A stretch of 64,000 nucleotides of DNA from Orientallactaga sibirica (GCA_036365145.1 JAEOAD010000040.1:15289501-15353500), one strand, 5' to 3'. Positions 1-12,257 are shown, counted from the stretch's first letter. Made by a program: numbers and translations. Notes: a model not told the origin generated them from the sequence alone.

Positions 1-80
1 AGTGTAGTGGCCAGTGCCAATTTTCTCTTGCTTCTCACTGTCACTCTCTCATATTAAAAAGAAGAAGAAGAAGAAGAACT
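1..80 (+). mobile_element. DIP-like SINE, 3' end only
   Basis: The window opens inside the 3' part of a tRNA-derived SINE: the end of the conserved body, a CT-rich stretch, then an A-rich tail drifting into (GAA)n. Confidence 0.6.
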
Positions 81-84
81 GGAT

Positions 85-302
85 GGGCTGGAGAGATGGC
101 TCAGCAGTTAAAAGCGCTTGCCTATAAAGCCTGATGGCCCAGGTTCCTTTCCCTGATACCCACGTAAAGCCAGATACACAAGGTGACTCATGCATCCGGA
201 GTTTGTTTGCAGTGGCCGGAGTGCACCCATACTCACTCTCTTTCTGTCTGCCTCTTTCTCTCTGTCTCTCTCTCTCAAGTAAATACTTAAAGATATTTTT
301 TA
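85..302 (+). mobile_element. DIP-like tRNA SINE
   Basis: A near full-length copy. The A box lies near 100-112, the B-box-like stretch near 142-153, the CT-rich stretch at 236-277, and the tail ends in oligo-T and oligo-A. Confidence 0.85.
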
Positions 303-540
303 AAATAGGACTGGAGATGTGAAGGAAATTAAGAAAAACAAAGCCCTCTCTATGATCAGACATTGCTTCTTCAGTCACAGATTATCAGAAATGTGCTTAG
401 TATCATATCAAGAGAGCATGGGCAGATTCTACTTTTCAGGTGTGGTTGGCAAGGGTAGACTGAGGCACAAGGCAATTCTATTTCCTTCAGCACTTAACAT
501 TTGTGTTTGTGTCCCTAACATTGAGCAAAGATAAAGAATC

Positions 541-682
541 TCTATATTTTATTTTATTTTATTTATTGATTTACTTATTCATTTATATAAATATAAAAAT
601 TATATAATATATTAAATATATAAATTATATATAAATATATAAATATATAAATAAATATAAATATTTATATAAATTTGTATAT
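541..682. repeat. AT-rich low-complexity tract
   Basis: Almost pure A/T, made of drifting (TTTA)n and (TATA)n units. It adjoins the 3' (T-rich) side of a minus-strand SINE and is probably that element's expanded and decayed tail. Confidence 0.8.
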
Positions 683-823
683 AATGGCCTCTAATCTTGG
701 CAAATGAACTCCAGTCGCATGTGCCCCCTTGTGCTTCTGGCTTATGTGGGTACTGGAGAACCAAACCTGGATCCTTTGACTTTGTAAACAAGTGCCTTAA
801 CTGCTAAGCCATCTCTCCAGCCC
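683..823 (-). mobile_element. DIP-like SINE, minus strand
   Basis: The reverse complement of the tRNA-derived body, ending at the usual 5' end (reads ...ccatctctccagccc on the + strand). The CT-rich part has been replaced by the adjoining AT tract. Confidence 0.8.
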
Positions 824-1011
824 AAAGAGAAGGAATTTCTATCAATAAAAATAGGTTTGGCTTATCTAGTGGAAGTAAAATAATGTCCTGAAGGGGGAAA
901 AAAAACAGCATGACATTTTTTACTTCTTGGAAGCTCTGATCCTCTGTTTTGGGTTTTGTATGATTTTCCAACCTGGGCATCCTCCCAGTAGATGAATGAA
1001 GAGTTTACACT

Positions 1012-1164
1012 AGTGGTTAAGGCGTTTGCCTGTGAAGCCTAAGGACCCTGTTCGATTCCCCAGGACCCAAGTAAACCAGCTGCACAAGGGGGCGCATGCA
1101 TCTGGAGTTCGTTTGCAGTGGCTGGAGGCCCTGGCATACCCATTCTCTCTTTCTCTCTCTCAAA

Positions 1165-1211
<47 letters not shown>

Positions 1212-1226
1212 AATATTTTTTTAAAA
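1012..1226 (+). mobile_element. 5'-truncated DIP-like SINE with TSD
   Basis: The copy starts inside the A box region and runs to a long (AAAT)n tail at 1163-1212. An 11-bp direct repeat, gagtttacact, flanks it at 1001-1011 and 1229-1239, the mark of L1-type target-primed insertion. Confidence 0.85.
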
Positions 1227-1239
1227 AAGAGTTTACACT

Positions 1240-3687
1240 TGGTCTAAAGAAGGCGCTCCCTCCTGGGAAGAGCGTTATTGCATAGTAAGTGTTATCAGAT
1301 GTCTGTGAGACATCAGGCAGGGTCTGGGCTCTGCAGCAGGAAAGGAGCTAACAGTGCGTCAGATGAAATCAACAAACCTGGGCAAATCAAGCTACTGCAC
1401 TTCAGACCTGCGGGAGAAAGGGGTCCCCGAGCAGATGGCAGAAGGAAGTACAGGAAGGGTCAGCAACAGCCTGTCATGTCAGGACCAGTGGACACCCAGG
1501 GCCACCAGGACAAACAGACAAGTCCACAGCTGTAAGGTACAAATGCTGATTCCTGTAACCCAGGATCCCCCAGCCAGTGAGAACAGTGTAAAAGGCGCTG
1601 GCACCTAGACTGGCTCCCTGATGGTAGTCCCCACTACTTCCTCCTGCTTCTCACCTTTGCTGGATTGTTCTAGAAAAAAGGGGGGGGGGACATCACTCCA
1701 GGTCACGTGCTCTGAACATAGATTCTGCTGGCGTCCCTCACTCCCCTTCGCCCCTGCCCAGAGAGAGTTAAGGGTTAGCTCTCTCATCTCCACGGTGCGC
1801 TGCTCTCTAACCCTCCAGCCTGGTCATCATCTGTCTTTCCAGTAGACTCCTTCTAATCGCAGTTGTGTCTGGGTCTAGCCTAGTTTATTTACTTGTTCTT
1901 CCTCCTCCTGTCTCCTGTCCTTTGGGGGCTTTCCCCACCTGAATGTCATCCATAAATTTGGTGACACTCACTCCCAGGTCGTCCATCCAGATCCCATGAT
2001 GGCAGCTTTTAAGGCATCCTCTGAAACACCTTCCCACAAATGGGCTTCGCACCATGTTTGTGGTTCCTGTCCATTTTCCTCAGCTCCCCCTCCCTTGGAA
2101 TCTTTGGCTGAATCATGAAAATGCAGCCTTTCCCAAGGCACTGTGCACACCCCTCAGCCTCCCTCCCCAGTCTCTTTCTATTCTTAATTACAACAGGAAC
2201 CGAATTATGATCTGCAGAATAATCTCATAAACATGCCGGGGGGGGGGGTAAAAATTAAAATGCGAATTCTTCTCTGTTTATTCTTCCCTGGACTTCTGGA
2301 CCTTTAAAATCTGACTTCCCTAATACCAACCCATAGGTTTGTTTTTTTTTTTAAACCAACCATCACATATTTCATACACTAACTCTTCACTACTCTTTCC
2401 TCCTGTTTTCTTTCTGTATCAGTATCATATGTTGTTGGTCCTTTTCCAATTTCCTGACATTCCCCTGAGTGCAAGGTAATTTTTCAGATATAATTATTCA
2501 TTTTTAGTGCACCATTGTTCAGTAAGCATATTAGTCAAATTCCTCTATTCCCCGGGGCTGTGTATCATGTGGAGCAGCTGGAGTGTGCATGTTCCTATTC
2601 GCCAGATATTCCTTTACCTGGTTTTTAGGCCAAGCCCTATCATCTGTGTGAATTCACCATCCCCTAGACTTCACTCAGTTACACTTTTCAAAGAGTTTAG
2701 CATTTGGGAGGGCTTTTTTTTAAAAAAAAGAAAATTATTTCAGGATTTTTCTCTTTAACTTGTAAATCTGTGTCCTTTGGAGCCCCTTGACCCATTTCCT
2801 TCATGTCTCAAGGATGAGTTTACAGATTTCAAAAGCTATCACTGAAGGGTTGTTGCCTTTCGACTCATGTATTTTCTCTTCTGAGCTTAATTGAGACAGT
2901 CTGTTGTCTTGGCCCCCTCTCGTTCACATCTCTAGTACGCCAAACCGTTCGGTGATCCTAAGGGCTTCTGACGCATGACTGGAGAGGTGCCTGCCTTTTC
3001 CACTTGATATAAATACTTAGACACTGGACTAAAACAAGAAACACAAGCTATAAATTTCTTTCACACAGAGAGAGAGAGGAAAAAAAAAAAGAGCAGTGAT
3101 GGAATGCGCTGATCAGATCAGCTTTGTAGAAACTCCTTAGTCTTTCAAAACCTAGGAGTTTCCACTATGTGAATTGTCAGGCAAGAATGATCCACCTTTC
3201 CCCAGAGAAATCATTTTATTCAACCCCACCTCTTTTTTTTTTGTTTTCTTCAACATGACCTTGCCAAGTCAACATGATTTTACAGAGCATTTGGCTGCAA
3301 TTTACCCAGTTGCTAATGGCATCCTAACTTGGTTGATACCTCCACCCACCCACTGAAGAATACTGAAATCATAGAATTCAGTTCTGCATGTATTTTTAGA
3401 ATCTAATCGAATGCCCTTATTTCACTCAAGACAAATGTTTGGCTCCAATCGATGAGAACACTCCAGGCACTCCATCCCAATGACTGCGGTGGAAAGCTCC
3501 ATTTATGTCGCAGTAACCCTTCCTCTCTGCAAGATGCTTTGTAAGGTGGCATGGCACTTGGCTTTGGGTTGGGTGTGGGCATATGCTCAAGTGAAGGCTT
3601 GTCATTGCTGGCGAGCACAGAGCACGTGTTGTGTCATTTGACTTGATTCAAGTAGCATTTGATTTGGTACTTTAAAATATATATATC
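1240..3687. other. SINE-free intronic stretch
   Basis: About 2.4 kb with no recognisable SINE. It contains G runs at 1681-1689 and 2219-2229 and an oligo-T near 2342. Short reading frames here lack any family resemblance and consistent coding character. Nothing else is recognised. Confidence 0.6.
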
Positions 3688-3895
3688 AGCCGGGTGTGGT
3701 GGCGCATGCCTTTAATCCCAGCACTCGGGAGGCAGAGGTAGGAGGATCGCCGGGAGTTCGAGGCCACCCTGAGACTACATAGTTAATTCCAGGTCAGCCT
3801 GGGCCAAAGTGAGACCCTACCTCGAAAAAACAAAAAAATAAAATAAAATAAAATAAAATAAAATAAAATAAAAATAAAAAAAAATATATATATAA
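3688..3895 (+). mobile_element. B1 SINE with (AAAAT)n tail
   Basis: 7SL-derived body to about 3825, then a (AAAAT)n tail. It sits in the A-tail side of the minus-strand SINE that follows; a near-identical repeat, gatttggtac/gcttt, brackets the pair at 3661 and 4098. Confidence 0.9.
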
Positions 3896-4095
3896 TTTTT
3901 ATTTATTTGTGAGAAAGAGAGAAAGAGGCAGAGAAAGAGAGAGAATGGGCACACCAGGGCCTCCAGCCACTGCAAATGAACTCCGGATGCATGCACCCCC
4001 TTGTGCATCCGGCTTACGTGGGTCCTGGAGAGTCGAACTGGGATCCTTTGGCTTTGCAAGCAAACGCCTTAGCTGCTAAGCCATCTCTCCAGCCC
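3896..4095 (-). mobile_element. DIP-like SINE, minus strand
   Basis: A full body in reverse. The bracketing direct repeat includes the neighbouring B1, so this element inserted first and the B1 later landed in its A-rich tail. Confidence 0.9.
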
Positions 4096-4412
4096 CTGAT
4101 TTGGTGCTTTTTGACAACGAAGCAGAAATAAATTTTTTTAAAAAAAAGAAACAAAGGGAAATAATAAGTTCCTTGGTTCTAAAGTATGCGACCTGCAGCA
4201 ACCTTTGCAATGGATATTCTGTGCCGGGACCAGGAGTTAACTGCTAATTACAGCTGGTTATGAAGAAGGAACAGCTTTGTGGTGCAGACACCCTAGCTGC
4301 TTATAAGAAGCCCGCTGTCCCCTGTCCTCTGAAAGCAAACTTTGAAGATATACAGTGGGCAGAGTCTAGGATTCTGTGGAGCTTAGCTACTGATAATTCC
4401 AATATGGAGTCT

Positions 4413-4470
4413 TATGTATACATAAGTATACATATGTATAATGTATACTTGTATACATATGTATACATGT
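4413..4470. repeat. Alternating TATGTATAC palindromic tract
   Basis: Repeated self-complementary units such as gtatacatatgtatac can fold into hairpins or cruciforms. Likely a degenerate (TA/TG)n microsatellite. Confidence 0.7.
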
Positions 4471-4790
4471 GCTTGGAGTAGAACAGTGCAGGGGATAAAC
4501 GCAAATCGTTTTCTGCAAAATGAAAGAATATTTTTTACGAAGCATGTGTTCTTATCACTAAAGAAGACATTTCAGAGTTCTAAGCTAACAGTTCCCCAAG
4601 CCTTAAAAAAATCTTACGTGTAAACAAGTCATTTAAACTAGAGAAACTAGGAAATGCGTGAGCACTTTACCAGCCAAGATGGAACTAATTCAATAAACTC
4701 TGCTGTCGTAATAGACAGAGAACAAACTAACTTCCCTTCTTGTCAAGATTGCGTATGGTTAGAGGACCAGAAAGATAGAAAGTAATGTGG

Positions 4791-4837
4791 GGATCCTAGC
4801 CCAGATCCTAGCCCAGATCCTAGTCCAGATCCTGGCC
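4791..4837. repeat. 12-bp tandem repeat, about four copies
   Basis: Unit agatcctagccc, repeated with one or two changes in the last copies. Confidence 0.85.
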
Positions 4838-5007
4838 CCAGGCACCTGGTGGCTCCACTTGGCAGGGGACCCACGTAGCCCCGTCGGTGTCCGATGGAAA
4901 CCTTGATTGGTGGGTTTGCTGTAAAACGCCATCAGCTCCTTTGATGTAGCAGATGACTGTGCTGACCAGATTGTAATCAGGAAATCTAACACTAATAAAG
5001 AATTTAA

Positions 5008-5202
5008 GGGGCTGGCAAGATGGCTTAGCAGTTGAGGAACTTGCCTGAAAAGCCAAAGAACCCAGGTTCGATTCCCCATGACCCATGTAAGCCAGATATA
5101 CAAGGAGGCACACGTGTCTGAAGTTTGCCAGCAGGAGCGAGAGGCCCTGGCGCGCCCATTCTCTCACTCTCTCTACCTCTCTCTCTCTCTCTTTCTCTCT
5201 CA
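5008..5202 (+). mobile_element. DIP-like SINE with perfect 14-bp TSD
   Basis: Full-length body. The direct repeat aataaagaatttaa occurs at 4994-5007 and 5203-5216 without a mismatch, so this is one of the younger insertions in the window. Confidence 0.92.
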
Positions 5203-5216
5203 AATAAAGAATTTAA

Positions 5217-6139
5217 AAAAAAAAAACTTATTATGCCCTTGGATCTGACTCCACTCTCAATGGGCCCAGGTTGGATTACTCTTCTTTCTGGACTTGCTTC
5301 AACCAGTCGGATCTCCTGGACTTGGCCACGTAAGATTGTCTGGGCAGGGACGTTAATCGGCTTTCTGGCTCGTTCCTTCTGATTACTTCCAGAACGTTCA
5401 GAACACATTGTCCCTGTCAAGGGTCTTCAGTTACCTCCTCCCCCATCCCGCTTCAACCCCAAAAGGGCTCTCATTCCAATGTTTTCGTGTTCAGCCTTTC
5501 TTGGCCATGAACATAATGAGACTGGACATTAATGGCCACTGCATTCTGAATCTTTGCGTGGTGTGTCCCCAGTGAGCTGAACACCTGTGCGTCTGACGGC
5601 TCTTTCCATCACAGCTTTTGGGTCACAGATGAATCAAGTGAGACCAAACATGTGTTTAGACATCATCCTGAAGTCTCCGACAGAGTGGATTGATGGACTC
5701 TGGCTTTTCCCAAATTTAAGGCGGACTCAGATTAATTGTACCCGATACACCAGTAAGTATGTTGTTGGTTTTTTTTTTTTTTTCAGAGATGAAAATTCGT
5801 TCAGAAAAGTAGCATGGAGTGCTGACTGCTAACCTCTGTCGTGTTATACATCCTCCCCATCCCCATCCTCTTGCCTTCCACCCGGAGTCGGGGACCCCCT
5901 GCATGTGGTAGAACTTTGCATGGGAAACTATTCTAGGTGGCAAAATAGACTTCATCAGAACTGCTTTTCATTGGTTGGTGACTCTGGCCCAACGTTCCCT
6001 CTTAGCACAGGGATTTCCTTGCAGATCTCATGGAAGGGGTGCTGTTGAGCCCTAAGAGGGGATCCCAGTGCCTGCCCAAGTGTGTGACACGCGTTTCCCT
6101 CTTGTGGTCTGGGTTCTGTGTTTTGGAGTGGGTATTTAG
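5217..6139. other. Unique intronic stretch
   Basis: No SINE, no recognised exon. Contains an oligo-T at 5768-5783. Open frames here are short and unrelated to known families. Confidence 0.55.
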
Positions 6140-6339
6140 GGTTTTTTTTTTTAAGTATTGTTTATGTATTTGAAGGAGAGAGAAGGACTCTAGGCATGCC
6201 AGGGCCTTTTGCCACTGCAAATGAACAGACACATGTGCCACTTTGTGTATCTGGCTTTACCTGGGTATCAGGGACTTGAACCCAGGATAGCAGGTTTTGG
6301 AAGCAAGAACCTTTGATGGCTGAGCCATCTCCTCAGCCT
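6140..6339 (-). mobile_element. DIP-like SINE, minus strand, diverged
   Basis: Body in reverse with several substitutions and a shortened CT-rich portion. Confidence 0.8.
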
Positions 6340-6342
6340 GAT

Positions 6343-6383
<41 letters not shown>

Positions 6384-6556
6384 TCATTTATTTATTTATT
6401 TATTTACTTATTTATTTATTTTGGTTTTTCAAGGTAGGGTCTCACTCTAGTCCAGGAAATCACTATGTAGTCTCAGAGTGGCCTTGAACTCATGGTGATC
6501 TTCCTACTCTGCCTCCTGAGTGCTGGGATTAAATGCGTGTGCCACCACGCCCGGCT
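6340..6556 (-). mobile_element. B1 SINE with (TTTA)n tail, minus strand
   Basis: The (TTTA)n run at 6346-6420 is the tail, followed by a B1 body in reverse with a small internal deletion. Confidence 0.88.
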
Positions 6557-7357
6557 TCTTTTTTTTTTTTTTTTTAATAAGACATTTATATTTAGCTAGT
6601 GACAGAAACCAGTTGTTATGCACATGGCTTTACGAGCTCTGGGTTCTGTACTACTTCCTATTTAAAATGAGAACAATTAGACAAGCAGCTACTAACAGTA
6701 AGCAGGCTGCTTGCCCATCTTAGGACGTGGACGTTGACAAGGAGGCACGGGTCCAAGTCACTCAGTCCCCAGCCTTGTGTTTGTGAGGAAGGAGCACTTG
6801 CTCCCTGAAAGCTGATCTTTCTGCTGTCAATGGTGTCATGGATGGACACGCCCTTCCCTGGCTGGGCTACTGGGTGTGGTGGAGAAACTCCAGTGGAACT
6901 CGGGGTGCAGACCAATGACAAGTAGGAAGGTAGCTGAAGGGAAAGGGTCTGGCGCTGTCCACCTGAGCACCGAGAGCCTCTTGAGTCTGCCTGGAGAGCC
7001 TGGTGTTTGGCACAAAAATTAGGCTGGCATAAATGGAGAGATGGAGGGAGAGGGCGGTAAAAGAATAAAGCCGGCGTTTTCCAAAGAACTCACACAGAAA
7101 CACAACGTACTGATGGAAGCACGACTCCTCCTCCCTCCGTCCTGCCTTTGGGGACAGGGCTAGACATAGAACTGGGACCTGCCCTCAGACAACAGAGCAG
7201 CCAGTGAACAAACAGTGGACCTAAGGCGATCCTACACTTGGACTTTAAGGGTGTTGGTTACCATTTCAAAGCACTAAAAGCCATGCTCATAATTTCTTTA
7301 TAATTTCCTGAGTGTCTCGCTCCGTAAAGGGTCAGATGTTCATGCAACTTGCCTGTC
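6557..7357. other. Unique intronic stretch
   Basis: Repeat-free apart from an oligo-T at 6560-6575. No coding or RNA gene recognised. Confidence 0.55.
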
Positions 7358-7517
7358 ATTTTTTTTGTTTTGTTTTGTTTTTCGAGGTAAGGTCTCACTC
7401 TAGCTCAGGCTGACCTGGAATTCACTATGTAGTCTCAGGGTGGCCTTGAACTCACAGCGATCCTCCTACCTCTGCCTCCCGAGTGCTGGATTAAAGGCGT
7501 GCACCACCACGCCCAGC
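7358..7517 (-). mobile_element. B1 SINE, minus strand
   Basis: Complete body in reverse with a TTTTG-type tail at 7358-7383. Confidence 0.9.
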
Positions 7518-7547
7518 ACTGTCATTTTTTAAAAATACTTCTACCCT

Positions 7548-7762
7548 GGGCTGAAGAGATGGCTTAGCAGTTAAGGCATTTGCCTGCAAAGCCAAAGGAT
7601 CCCTATTTGATTCTCCAGGACCCACATAAGCCAGGTGCACAAGGGGGTGCACGCATCTGGAGTTCGTGTGCAGTGGCTAGAGGCCCTGGCGTGCCCATTC
7701 TCTCTCTCTTTCTCTCAAGTGAATAAATAAATAAAATGTATTTTAAAAGAATTCTTTAAAAC
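7548..7762 (+). mobile_element. DIP-like SINE with 11-bp TSD
   Basis: Full body. The direct repeat acttctaccct is found at 7537-7547 and 7763-7773. Confidence 0.9.
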
Positions 7763-7773
7763 ACTTCTACCCT

Positions 7774-8633
7774 TATCGTAGGCTTTAAGGGCAAATCAAC
7801 TTTGACAAAAGGATCAGTGTGCTTCCCCACTAACAACCCTAAGATGCAACAGATGGAGCCCTGAGTGTTTTTAGCCTAAGGACCTGACTGTTAATTAAGT
7901 AATAACCCAAAGGTGGATTTTCTTAGACAATTCATAAAGAACCACCGTCAACTTCGTGTTAGAGATATTTGGATTTTGCTACCAAGAGAGAAAAGGAAGA
8001 GGCTGGGTTGGAGCAGAAACCCTGCATGGAGGCTGATGTTTCTATGGCTGTGTGATGAGTGTAATTCCTCCAGCTTTTGTGCTGCTGTTTAGCCAAGTCA
8101 ATGCCTCATTGGGTGTATATTAGGAAGAGGAAGAGAACCAACTAATTAGACCATGTGCTTCCTCCACGTCAGCAGAAGCTCTGGAGAGGCCCTTGGGTCA
8201 CTCATGGGAGGAAGCTGAGTCACTTCAGCATTTGTGAATCTCTTTAGAAAGCAGCAGTAGTGGGAATGGGAGTCCCAGATGGCAGACGGAGCAGCCCCGA
8301 GGATGCCGAGTTGGTCCGTCGGAACTGCTAAGCACATCTCTGTACCGTGCTTCCGCGGAGCATGCTGTGTTCTAGGACGAAGGTCGGGGAGGAGGAGGAG
8401 GAAGCCTGCGTACCTTTCCACTCGGTACCACTTCCAGACACTTGACTACGACCCATCTCTGAGAATTCTTCAGGAGACACCACTGGTGGCCTGGCCTCCG
8501 TGTAAGAGACCTCTCTCTGAAGGAGATGCAGCCTATGTGTGAGTGATGGCTGGCCTAGGTCACAGGACAATATCCTAGTAATGGAACTTGTCATAGCATT
8601 CCCTGTGAAAACTTGTTTGACTTGAACTTGGAC
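7774..8633. other. Unique intronic stretch
   Basis: Repeat-free. A (GGA)n-like patch lies at 8385-8402. Overlapping short frames on both strands show no domain. Confidence 0.55.
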
Positions 8634-8779
8634 ATACAGGCAGGTAGCGCACACCTTTAACCCCAGCACTCAGGAGGCAGAGGTAGGAGGATCACCATGA
8701 GTTCGAGGCCATCCTGAGACTACATAGGAATTCCAGGTCAGACTAAAGTGAGACCCTACCTTGAAAAACCAAAAAAAAG
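8634..8779 (+). mobile_element. B1 SINE
   Basis: Slightly diverged body, ending in an A-rich tail that directly abuts the MaLR internal sequence. Confidence 0.85.
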
Positions 8780-9842
8780 GTCCTCATAATTTTTATCAAT
8801 CCTAATGATGTTCAAACATTCCCATAGTCCAAGCTCTTTTAACTGAGCCATAATACCAAAAAATCCCCCCAAACCCATAATGGCACAGAATAAACACTCA
8901 TACTGCAACAGATGCATTGGGCATAGCAAAGAAATATTCAACCAATACAAGATTTAAACAGGGCAAACATCAAACTCTATAGCTCCAAGTCCAACAACTC
9001 TAGTCAGTGACAAGTCTCCAAGTCTGATAATTCTAACCACTTACAAGTCTCTGGAGTTCCAATTCCAACCCTCCAACTAGGCTAATCACAGTCCTGGAAA
9101 ACTTCATCTAGGGGCCCGCAGCTTTCCTTAGCAGCCATCTCATGGTCCCAGCATCTCCACTGGGTCTCCATGCAGGCATCCAGCAAACCTGCTTCACATT
9201 GCCCATGGCTGTTTCCAAAACACAAGACCACGCTGCAAACTCAATGACCCTCTCTTTCCTGCATTTCTTACACTCCATAATACCAGGTGGGGTGCCAATT
9301 TGTTAATCCAGGGGTGAATAAAGCAGACTTTGAAGAACAGGACACTTCTCCAGCATCTTGCCTCTTCAAAAGACTGCATTCTTTCTGTTTTCCCAAAGCA
9401 GGTCAGCTGCCCCAATCTCAATGGTTGTAATTTCTCAATTGCAGCTGAACAGCTGAACTGGCAAAAGTTTTGGCCTAAAGATTTCATTTCTGTGCCATAT
9501 CCCTCTGCTCACACCAGTCCATTTCTACACAATGCAACCCTGCACAAATTCTCAGCACATGGGCATAACAGCAAGTCTCTCACACAAACTGCTTCTAGCC
9601 CAGTCCAACCAAAGCTCTTTCTCACCCTCCTAAGCCAAACCTCACAGTCCATAGTTCTTACTGCATTCAGGTCTTTCAGCTCTGACCAGAATAGTCCATC
9701 TGTACTTACAGCACTGCAAGGTGTCTCTTAGGCCAAGATTTCAAATCCTCCCACATTCCTCTTGAAAATCAGCTCCAAAAGGCCAAAGCCACACAGTCAG
9801 GTGTCCAGCAGCAAATAACACCACTCTCAGTACCAACTTTAC
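8780..9842 (-). mobile_element. MaLR (ERVL-type) internal region, minus strand
   Basis: Non-autonomous LTR-retrotransposon interior, read on the minus strand downstream of the LTR at 9843-10196. Just inside the LTR is the stretch ttggtactgagagtgg (reverse of 9821-9836), which resembles the start of MaLR internal sequences of the THE1/MST type. No gag, pol or env frame is visible, as expected for MaLR. The far LTR is absent, so the copy is 3'-truncated. Assignment rests on remembered family features. Confidence 0.6.
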
Positions 9843-10196
9843 TGTTGCAGTCAGGTTCGCATTGCTGGCAGAAATCACCTGACCAAGAGCAGCTTTGGGA
9901 AAAGGGGGGTTTATTTTTGCTTACAGACTTGAGGGGAAGCTCCACGATGGCAGAGAAAAAAGATGGCATGAGCAGAGGATGGACATCACCCCTTGGCCAA
10001 CATAAGTAGCAACAGGAGAGTGTGCCAAACACTGGCAAGGGGACACTGGCTATAACACCCATAACCCTGCCCCCAACAATACACTGCCTCCATGAGGTGT
10101 TAATTCCCAAATCTCCATCAGCTGGGAAACTAGCATTCAGAACACCTGAGTTTATGGCAAGCACCTGACTCAAACCACCCCATAAGGGGAATATCA
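9843..10196 (-). mobile_element. MaLR-type LTR, minus strand
   Basis: About 354 bp. On the minus strand it begins TGATATTCC and ends ...CTGCAACA, the TG...CA ends expected of an LTR. An AATAAA signal sits near 9910 (tttatt on the + strand), followed by a T-rich segment. Length and layout fit MaLR. Confidence 0.65.
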
Positions 10197-10607
10197 TCTA
10201 GAAGGTCCTTGGTTTGTACATAGCGCTGGGGTTGAGGAGCTGATCCAAAGATCCAAGGATAAGCTTCCAAGGAGCCCCACCTCGTTTCTCTCGTTCTCAT
10301 TCCCACATTTCATTCCAACCAGTATCAAGGGATTGGATGGGGTTTTCATGCCTGGCAGTAACATTTGCCTCCGAGAACAATGTGTTTTAAAGTATAAATT
10401 AATAGAATAAAATGATAACAGTAATAAAAATAATTAATGTTCAAGTTCACAACGATGTAATGAGATAACCTGTCTTGCTAGATTGATGCCCCTTGTGCCC
10501 TTGTAAGTAAGCACAGTGAAATATACTTTGCTGTTCTTGACAAGCAGGCAGTATGTCACTTGTGGTAGCATTAAGATGCTGGGTTTTTCTTTTCTCCTCT
10601 CTGTTTT
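10197..10607. other. Unique intronic stretch
   Basis: About 400 bp of AT-leaning unique sequence; nothing recognised. Confidence 0.5.
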
Positions 10608-10620
10608 CTTTCTTTTTTTT

Positions 10621-10651
<31 letters not shown>

Positions 10652-10674
10652 CTCTCTCCCTCTCTCTCCCTCCT

Positions 10675-10740
<66 letters not shown>

Positions 10741-10742
10741 TC
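10608..10742. repeat. (TTTC)n polypyrimidine microsatellite
   Basis: About 135 bp of TTTC units interrupted by a CTCTCCC-rich core at 10650-10682. It adjoins the A-tail side of a minus-strand B1-like element. Confidence 0.95.
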
Positions 10743-10867
10743 GCAGGGTCTTGCTCAAATCTAGGCTGACCTGAAACTCTGTAGCCCAGGCTGGCTTCCA
10801 ACTCTGACACCCTCCCACCTCAGCCTTCTAAATGCTGGGATTAAAGAAGCGTACCACCACACCAGGC
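10743..10867 (-). mobile_element. Old B1-like SINE, minus strand
   Basis: A diverged B1 body in reverse; the preceding TTTC tract is probably its mutated tail. Confidence 0.75.
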
Positions 10868-11593
10868 AAGAGACATGTTTTTGATCATGGAAATATAGCA
10901 TTTCAGGGGAAATTTGGGGATTACAGTAGAATTGGCCAAAAGGGACAAAAAGTGTCCTACCTAAGTGACCCAAATAACATTGTTTGGCCTTAAAACAGAG
11001 CTAGTCTGTATTTGAAACAGCAAAATCAATGGGTCACATGACTTTGATGACATCCTTTGTGTACCTTAAAAAAAAAATTCAGAATCTTTAAATTCTGATG
11101 CAGGAAAAAAGTCTACTTTTATGTTTCTTCTGGTTTCTTTCCAGTCTTGGGAATTCATAATTGTTCCCAGAAAATGACAAACGCTTCTTGTCAGGTTCAG
11201 AATAACAGGGAAACGTGACAGGTTCATGGAACTGCCTCCCAACCTGCCTACACAGCAATTGCAAGTTCTTAGAAGGTCTTTTCTCAATCCTTACAATAAT
11301 GCTGTGAGTTAGACAGGCCAGCATAAAGGTTACCAAGGACACTGAGACACCCCCCCCCACATTCAGCCCTTCCAGAGAATATGGCTGGTGAGTAGAGAGC
11401 CAAAAAAAAAAAAAAAAAATGGCCACAGGGATTTCTTGACAAGGTGCCTCCATGTGCTCTAGGCAGGGTTATTGTACCATTCCTCCGATCCTTTCCACAT
11501 CTTTCTGTTCTGTTGCACACCACATGAGTGAAGTGTACAGCCTAGAATTACCACCTCTCCTTTTCATTATCAGTTTATGATAATTAAGACTGA
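10868..11593. other. Unique intronic stretch
   Basis: No SINE. Holds an oligo-A at 11402-11420 and a C run at 11350-11358. No gene recognised. Confidence 0.5.
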
Positions 11594-11816
11594 CGAGCTG
11601 GAGAGATGGCTTAGCGGCTAAAGCGCATGCCTGCAAAACCTAAGGATCCAGGTTCAATTCTCCAGGTCCCACGTAAGCCAGAGGCACATGGTGGCACATG
11701 CGTCTGGGATTTGTTTGCAGTGACTAGAGGCCCTGGCACACCCATTCTCACTCTTTCTCTATCTTACTCTCTGTGTCTCTAATAAATAAATAAATAAAAA
11801 TAAATCTTAAAAAAAA
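11594..11816 (+). mobile_element. DIP-like SINE
   Basis: Full body with an (AAAT)n end. A short direct repeat, aagactga, flanks it at 11586-11593 and 11817-11824. Confidence 0.87.
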
Positions 11817-12037
11817 AAGACTGAAGACGAGGCCCTATCCAGATGCAAAAGTAGTCCTCAGAGGAGGCCTCCACTCTTCCTCAGCCACATCAGATAGGCT
11901 GTTATTGTTCTGGGGACATCACTGTCCACAAAGTTGATATTTCTGAGATATAGTTCATTATGCCCTGGCCCTTCAGATCCACTCCCATGCCAAGTCCCAG
12001 TGTGAAAGGCCTCCATGGTACCTGTGTAAAGGAGGGC

Positions 12038-12257
12038 TTTGCTGTTTTTTTTTTTAAAGCATTTTATTTATTTAAGAAAGAGAGAGAGGCAAATATATAG
12101 AAAGAATGAGCATGCCAGGGCCTCCAGCCACTGCAAACAAACTCCAAACGCATGCGCCACCTTGTGCATCTGGCTTTACATGGGCCCTGAGGTATAGAAC
12201 CTGAACCCTTAACCTTTGTAGGCAAGCGCCTTAACCACTAAGCCATCTCTCCAGCCA
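12038..12257 (-). mobile_element. DIP-like SINE, minus strand
   Basis: Full body in reverse beginning with oligo-T at 12043-12053. Confidence 0.87.

Larger units (their letters stand above)
4096..5007. other. Unique intronic stretch
   Basis: Mostly unique sequence. It holds a TATAC-rich, palindrome-prone tract at about 4413-4470 and a short 12-bp tandem repeat at 4791-4837. No gene recognised. Confidence 0.6.

Noticed and set aside
9330..10197. Open frames of 130-140 codons on both strands
   Set aside because: They fall within the MaLR LTR and internal sequence, which do not encode protein.
10516..10774. Repetitive Phe/Leu/Ser-rich and Lys/Glu-rich frames
   Set aside because: Direct translation of the (TTTC)n microsatellite on either strand; the same explanation applies to 15618-16000.
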